Shown here one piece after another: positions 14,014 to 15,912 of a DNA stretch of 15,912 bases. The DNA lies in contig JAZNTG010000026.1 in the NCBI GenBank assembly GCA_045591645.1, positions 1 to 15,912 on the forward strand. Direction: 5' to 3'. Made by a program: the position numbers and the translations under genes. The first letter of the stretch is position 1, and each line of letters starts with the position of its first letter. Source of the DNA: SFWF01 sp045591645. GTDB taxonomy: Bacteria; Bacillota; Clostridia; Oscillospirales; Acutalibacteraceae. The notes beneath the pieces are model-generated. The model was given only the letters and a program-made list of their open reading frames with translations. It was not told the origin of the DNA and made no database searches.

Positions 14014-14270
14014 TCTCCCTTTTCAATAAATTGCTTGAATGCTTGATGCATCCCTGTAGACGCAAGTCCCGAAACGAGACCCTGGAGCAGAGTTTCGGGC
14101 GAAAACACAAAACCGTTTGTCCAGAGCGACAGCAGTATTCCTATTATTGCCATTATGAGTGGAATGAAACGGTTTATATTCTCATTCGGCACGAGATTTT
14201 TAATAATATATCCTACGCAAAGACATACCCCTATAATGATGATTTCATAATAATCTCTTAATATTTCCAT
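14010..14270 (-). CDS. Phage holin
   Basis: An 86-residue membrane protein with two clear hydrophobic segments (IIIIGVCLCVGYIIKNLV and FIPLIMAIIGILLSLW) and a third weaker one containing LLQGLVSGLASTGMHQAF. The INRFIPL and SGLASTGxHQ pattern resembles the phage holin families found beside Amidase_3 lysins in Firmicutes. The ATG at 14270 is chosen because AAGGA stands 10 nt upstream; a GTG at 14279 is too close to that site. It permits the endolysin to cross the membrane at lysis and overlaps it by 4 nt. Confidence 0.82.
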   Translation of the reverse strand: MEILRDYYEIIIIGVCLCVGYIIKNLVPNENINRFIPLIMAIIGILLSLWTNGFVFSPETLLQGLVSGLASTGMHQAFKQFIEKGE

Positions 14271-14283
14271 TTTTAACACATCC

Positions 14284-14526
14284 TTATCTGTTTAATTCCT
14301 CAAGGTCGGCAATTCTGTGATTGATGACCTTGATTTCTTCTTTTTCAACCGCATCCTGTTTTTCAAGCTCGTTTACGCGGTCGATAACGTGATTATGCTT
14401 TTCAACCTTTTTCTCAAGCTGTTCAATGCGGTAGTTGGTAAGACGGTTAGATACAATAATTCCTCCAAATGTACCGCCCAGCGTTCCTATAAGCGATATA
14501 AGGCTGACGATTATCGTCTCACTCAC
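14284..14526 (-). CDS. Small phage membrane protein with coiled coil (lysis module)
   Basis: An 80-residue protein: one N-terminal hydrophobic glycine-rich segment (residues 5-25, IIVSLISLIGTLGGTFGGII), then an almost continuous charged helix (RIEQLEKKVEKHNHVIDRVNEL and onwards) that should form a coiled coil. Genes of this type are common next to holins in Firmicute prophages; some are annotated as haemolysin- or holin-associated proteins. Function is unproven. The start overlaps the upstream gene by 4 nt, and the holin follows after 13 nt, so it belongs to the late operon. Confidence 0.75.
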   Translation of the reverse strand: MSETIIVSLISLIGTLGGTFGGIIVSNRLTNYRIEQLEKKVEKHNHVIDRVNELEKQDAVEKEEIKVINHRIADLEELNR

Positions 14527-14906
14527 GCTATCTCCTCCCAGAAGGCGGGATACTCAGCAGGAGACCATACCGAGACTACGCCCTCAGGCGCGGTGCAGAT
14601 ATATGTATTACCGTCAAATAATACCTTGTCACCGCTATAGTAATACTTGCCCTCAACATATTCGGATATGTCATCTGTTTCGGTCTCGCCGACTTCAAGT
14701 GCACGCACTCTCTGCTCAAGCTCGGAAAGCTTTGCATATACGTCGATGCTGACCTTTGCATCTGCGCCCTCTCTTGCGAGGACTTTGAGCTCGTCCCTCT
14801 GCTCATCGGAAAGCTGTCCTTCTGCCCACAGTGTATCGACCTTGCGGAGAATAACTGCGAGGTCATAGCTTTTAGTGTTGATTACATTTTTAATTATTGA
14901 ATACAT
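14523..14906 (-). CDS. Small phage protein with carbohydrate-binding-like C-terminus
   Basis: A 127-residue protein. The N-terminal half is helical and acidic, with a short coiled coil (KLSELEQRVRALEVG, 59-73). The C-terminus (about 80-127) reads YVEGKYYYSGDKVLFDGNTY, then C, then WSPAEYPAFW, the Y-x-GD-V-x-x-x-G-x-x-Y and terminal W pattern of chitin-binding/CBM5-12-like modules often fused to phage tail proteins. It starts after AGGAGG, whose first bases overlap the stop of the collagen-like gene. It could be a tail tip or baseplate accessory that touches surface glycans; the role is inferred from the fold pattern only. Confidence 0.75.
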   Translation of the reverse strand: MYSIIKNVINTKSYDLAVILRKVDTLWAEGQLSDEQRDELKVLAREGADAKVSIDVYAKLSELEQRVRALEVGETETDDISEYVEGKYYYSGDKVLFDGNTYICTAPEGVVSVWSPAEYPAFWEEIA

Positions 14907-14917
14907 AAATATACCTC

Positions 14918-15912
14918 CTAAGAATTAGCGGCGGCAGATTCTAAAGCTGCCAATCTTTCTAAAACGCTTGCAAATGATTTGTTTAAGTCACGGTTGTACT
15001 CACAGTCTATTAACACACCCTCGGTATCGGCAAACAATGTCATATTGGGATAGATGCTTGTAACATTTTCGACTGTACCGTCAGCGTTTGGTGTGTATTT
15101 GACAGGCTCAACATAAGGCTCGTATGGCAAATTGGCGTTATCCTCATAAATGTATGAATAAGGATTATTTATCGTAACATCAACCTTTACCCCCGTATCA
15201 GAGTTTGCATCTTGTGCTGTAACGCTGATAACATACCATTTGGCATTTGCTGCGGGTACAGCAGTTGCAACATCACCGTTCTCCGATATAGAAACATTAG
15301 AGTATACTACATTGCCATCTTTATCATACATAAGGTGGATTACACGCAATTTAACATTACTGTTAAGAATTAGCCTTTGCTTTTTGCCTTGAATACAAGG
15401 AAAATCAAAAGCGACGCCGTATATGTTGTTAGCGGTGGTAAAACTAATATTTTCATTCGATATAGATAAATTAGTTATACCCGCAGTATAAGTAGAGTTA
15501 TTTTGTGCTAAACCAATAACTATGCTTTTTCCGTCCCATTGTCTTAGGGTGTTATTTGCGTAAGGCACATCTTTGACCGTTCTGTTTGCTAAGTTACAAA
15601 ACAGATTTCTACCATGTACATTAAGTTTTTCTGCGGATAAATTAGATACATTTTCACCGCTTAACTTAACCCCTACCATATGCTCTACTGGTGATATATC
15701 ATTGAGCAGAACAGCAGAGCCGCTTTTATTGCCTTTAAGGGCGTTTGAAAAGGTGGCGTTCGCATAGGGGAGAGAAACATCTCCCGTATCTCCTTTTTCT
15801 CCCTTTTCGCCTTGAATACCCTGTTCGCCTTTATCTCCTTTTTCACCCCGTATGCCCTGAATACCTTGGTCTCCGCGGTCACCCTTATCGCCTTTATCAC
15901 CCTTTTCTCCCT
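14918..15912 (-). CDS. Collagen-like phage tail fibre / receptor-binding protein, C-terminal part (5' end outside window)
   Basis: The reading frame is open from the window edge to 14918, giving 330 residues of a longer protein; the internal ATG at 15679 is not the start. The visible N-terminus is a collagen-like run of 14 G-x-y triplets rich in E/K/D (GEK GDK GDK GDR GDQ GIQ GIR GEK GDK GEQ and so on). A non-repetitive, beta-rich region follows (LPYANATFSNALKGN, then LSISNENISF, TNNPYSYIYEDNANLPYEPY-like segments), and a short C-terminal helix (LNKSFASVLERLAALESAA). Collagen-like stems trimerise and are common in phage tail fibres; the part after the stem would carry the receptor-binding region. 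It lies upstream of the lysis genes in the same late operon. Confidence 0.85.
   Translation of the reverse strand, partial: GEKGDKGDKGDRGDQGIQGIRGEKGDKGEQGIQGEKGEKGDTGDVSLPYANATFSNALKGNKSGSAVLLNDISPVEHMVGVKLSGENVSNLSAEKLNVHGRNLFCNLANRTVKDVPYANNTLRQWDGKSIVIGLAQNNSTYTAGITNLSISNENISFTTANNIYGVAFDFPCIQGKKQRLILNSNVKLRVIHLMYDKDGNVVYSNVSISENGDVATAVPAANAKWYVISVTAQDANSDTGVKVDVTINNPYSYIYEDNANLPYEPYVEPVKYTPNADGTVENVTSIYPNMTLFADTEGVLIDCEYNRDLNKSFASVLERLAALESAAANS

Larger units (their letters stand above)
12431..15912 (-). mobile_element. Right-hand (late) end of a probable prophage
   Basis: Tail fibre, small tail accessory, membrane/coiled-coil protein, holin and endolysin are collinear on the minus strand with overlapping genes, followed by a terminator and a singly transcribed barstar gene. 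This is the usual end of a siphophage late operon plus a moron. The host boundary probably lies between the nrdG terminator and the barstar stop (12431-12498). The attachment site, integrase and other modules are outside the window or not recognisable, so a complete phage cannot be distinguished from a remnant. Confidence 0.75.

Noticed and set aside
15685..15900. 71-codon lysine/arginine-rich frame on the minus strand
   Set aside because: It is the +1 shadow of the collagen-like repeat; the true frame reads G-x-y triplets and continues into the tail-fibre protein.
15770..15912. Short tandem repeats at the right edge that might look like a CRISPR or minisatellite
   Set aside because: The period is 9 to 18 bases, in frame and coding for G-x-y collagen triplets; there are no spacers.

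Overview
The window looks like chromosomal DNA from a strictly anaerobic, low-to-mid-GC Firmicute, most likely a gut Clostridia of the Oscillospiraceae/Ruminococcaceae type. This rests on gene content (class III ribonucleotide reductase, ECF folate transporter with a THF riboswitch, clostridial Old-Yellow-Enzyme/Fe-S flavoenzyme, hexuronate catabolism), purine-rich ribosome binding sites, sharp TTGACA/TATAAT promoters and short GC-rich intergenic repeats. The species cannot be named from the sequence alone.

Layout. (1) Positions 1-935, minus strand: a folate-uptake unit, namely promoter, THF riboswitch, folT, then the 5' part of a COG2509-type FAD dehydrogenase that leaves the window. (2) 1032-3864, plus strand: uxaB-uxaA (tagaturonate reductase and altronate dehydratase, galacturonate branch), with overlapping genes and a strong terminator. 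(3) 3879-7882, plus strand: a separately promoted cluster of a 2,4-dienoyl-CoA-reductase-like flavoenzyme and the two subunits of an aconitase X (AcnX) dehydratase, closed by a perfect bidirectional terminator. The pairing suggests dehydration followed by C=C reduction of an unknown hydroxy acid, and it is the least explained metabolic unit here. (4) 7983-9529, plus strand: greA behind a leader carrying a 22-bp palindrome, then an unknown membrane-anchored protein and a 50-residue membrane protein overlapping it by one base. (5) 9575-12430, plus strand: nrdD-nrdG behind a consensus promoter bearing two NrdR-box-like sites. (6) 12499-15912, minus strand: the end of a probable prophage, read from the right edge leftwards: collagen-like tail-fibre protein (5' end outside the window), a small carbohydrate-binding-like protein, a small membrane/coiled-coil protein, holin and amidase endolysin, then a terminator and a separately promoted barstar-family immunity gene in the position of a phage moron.

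No rRNA, tRNA, CRISPR array, transposase or integrase is visible. The most useful leads are the OYE-AcnX cluster, the THF riboswitch with an apparent Shine-Dalgarno-sequestering helix, the palindrome in the greA leader, the lone barstar at the prophage edge, and the triplicated putative wall-binding repeat of the endolysin.
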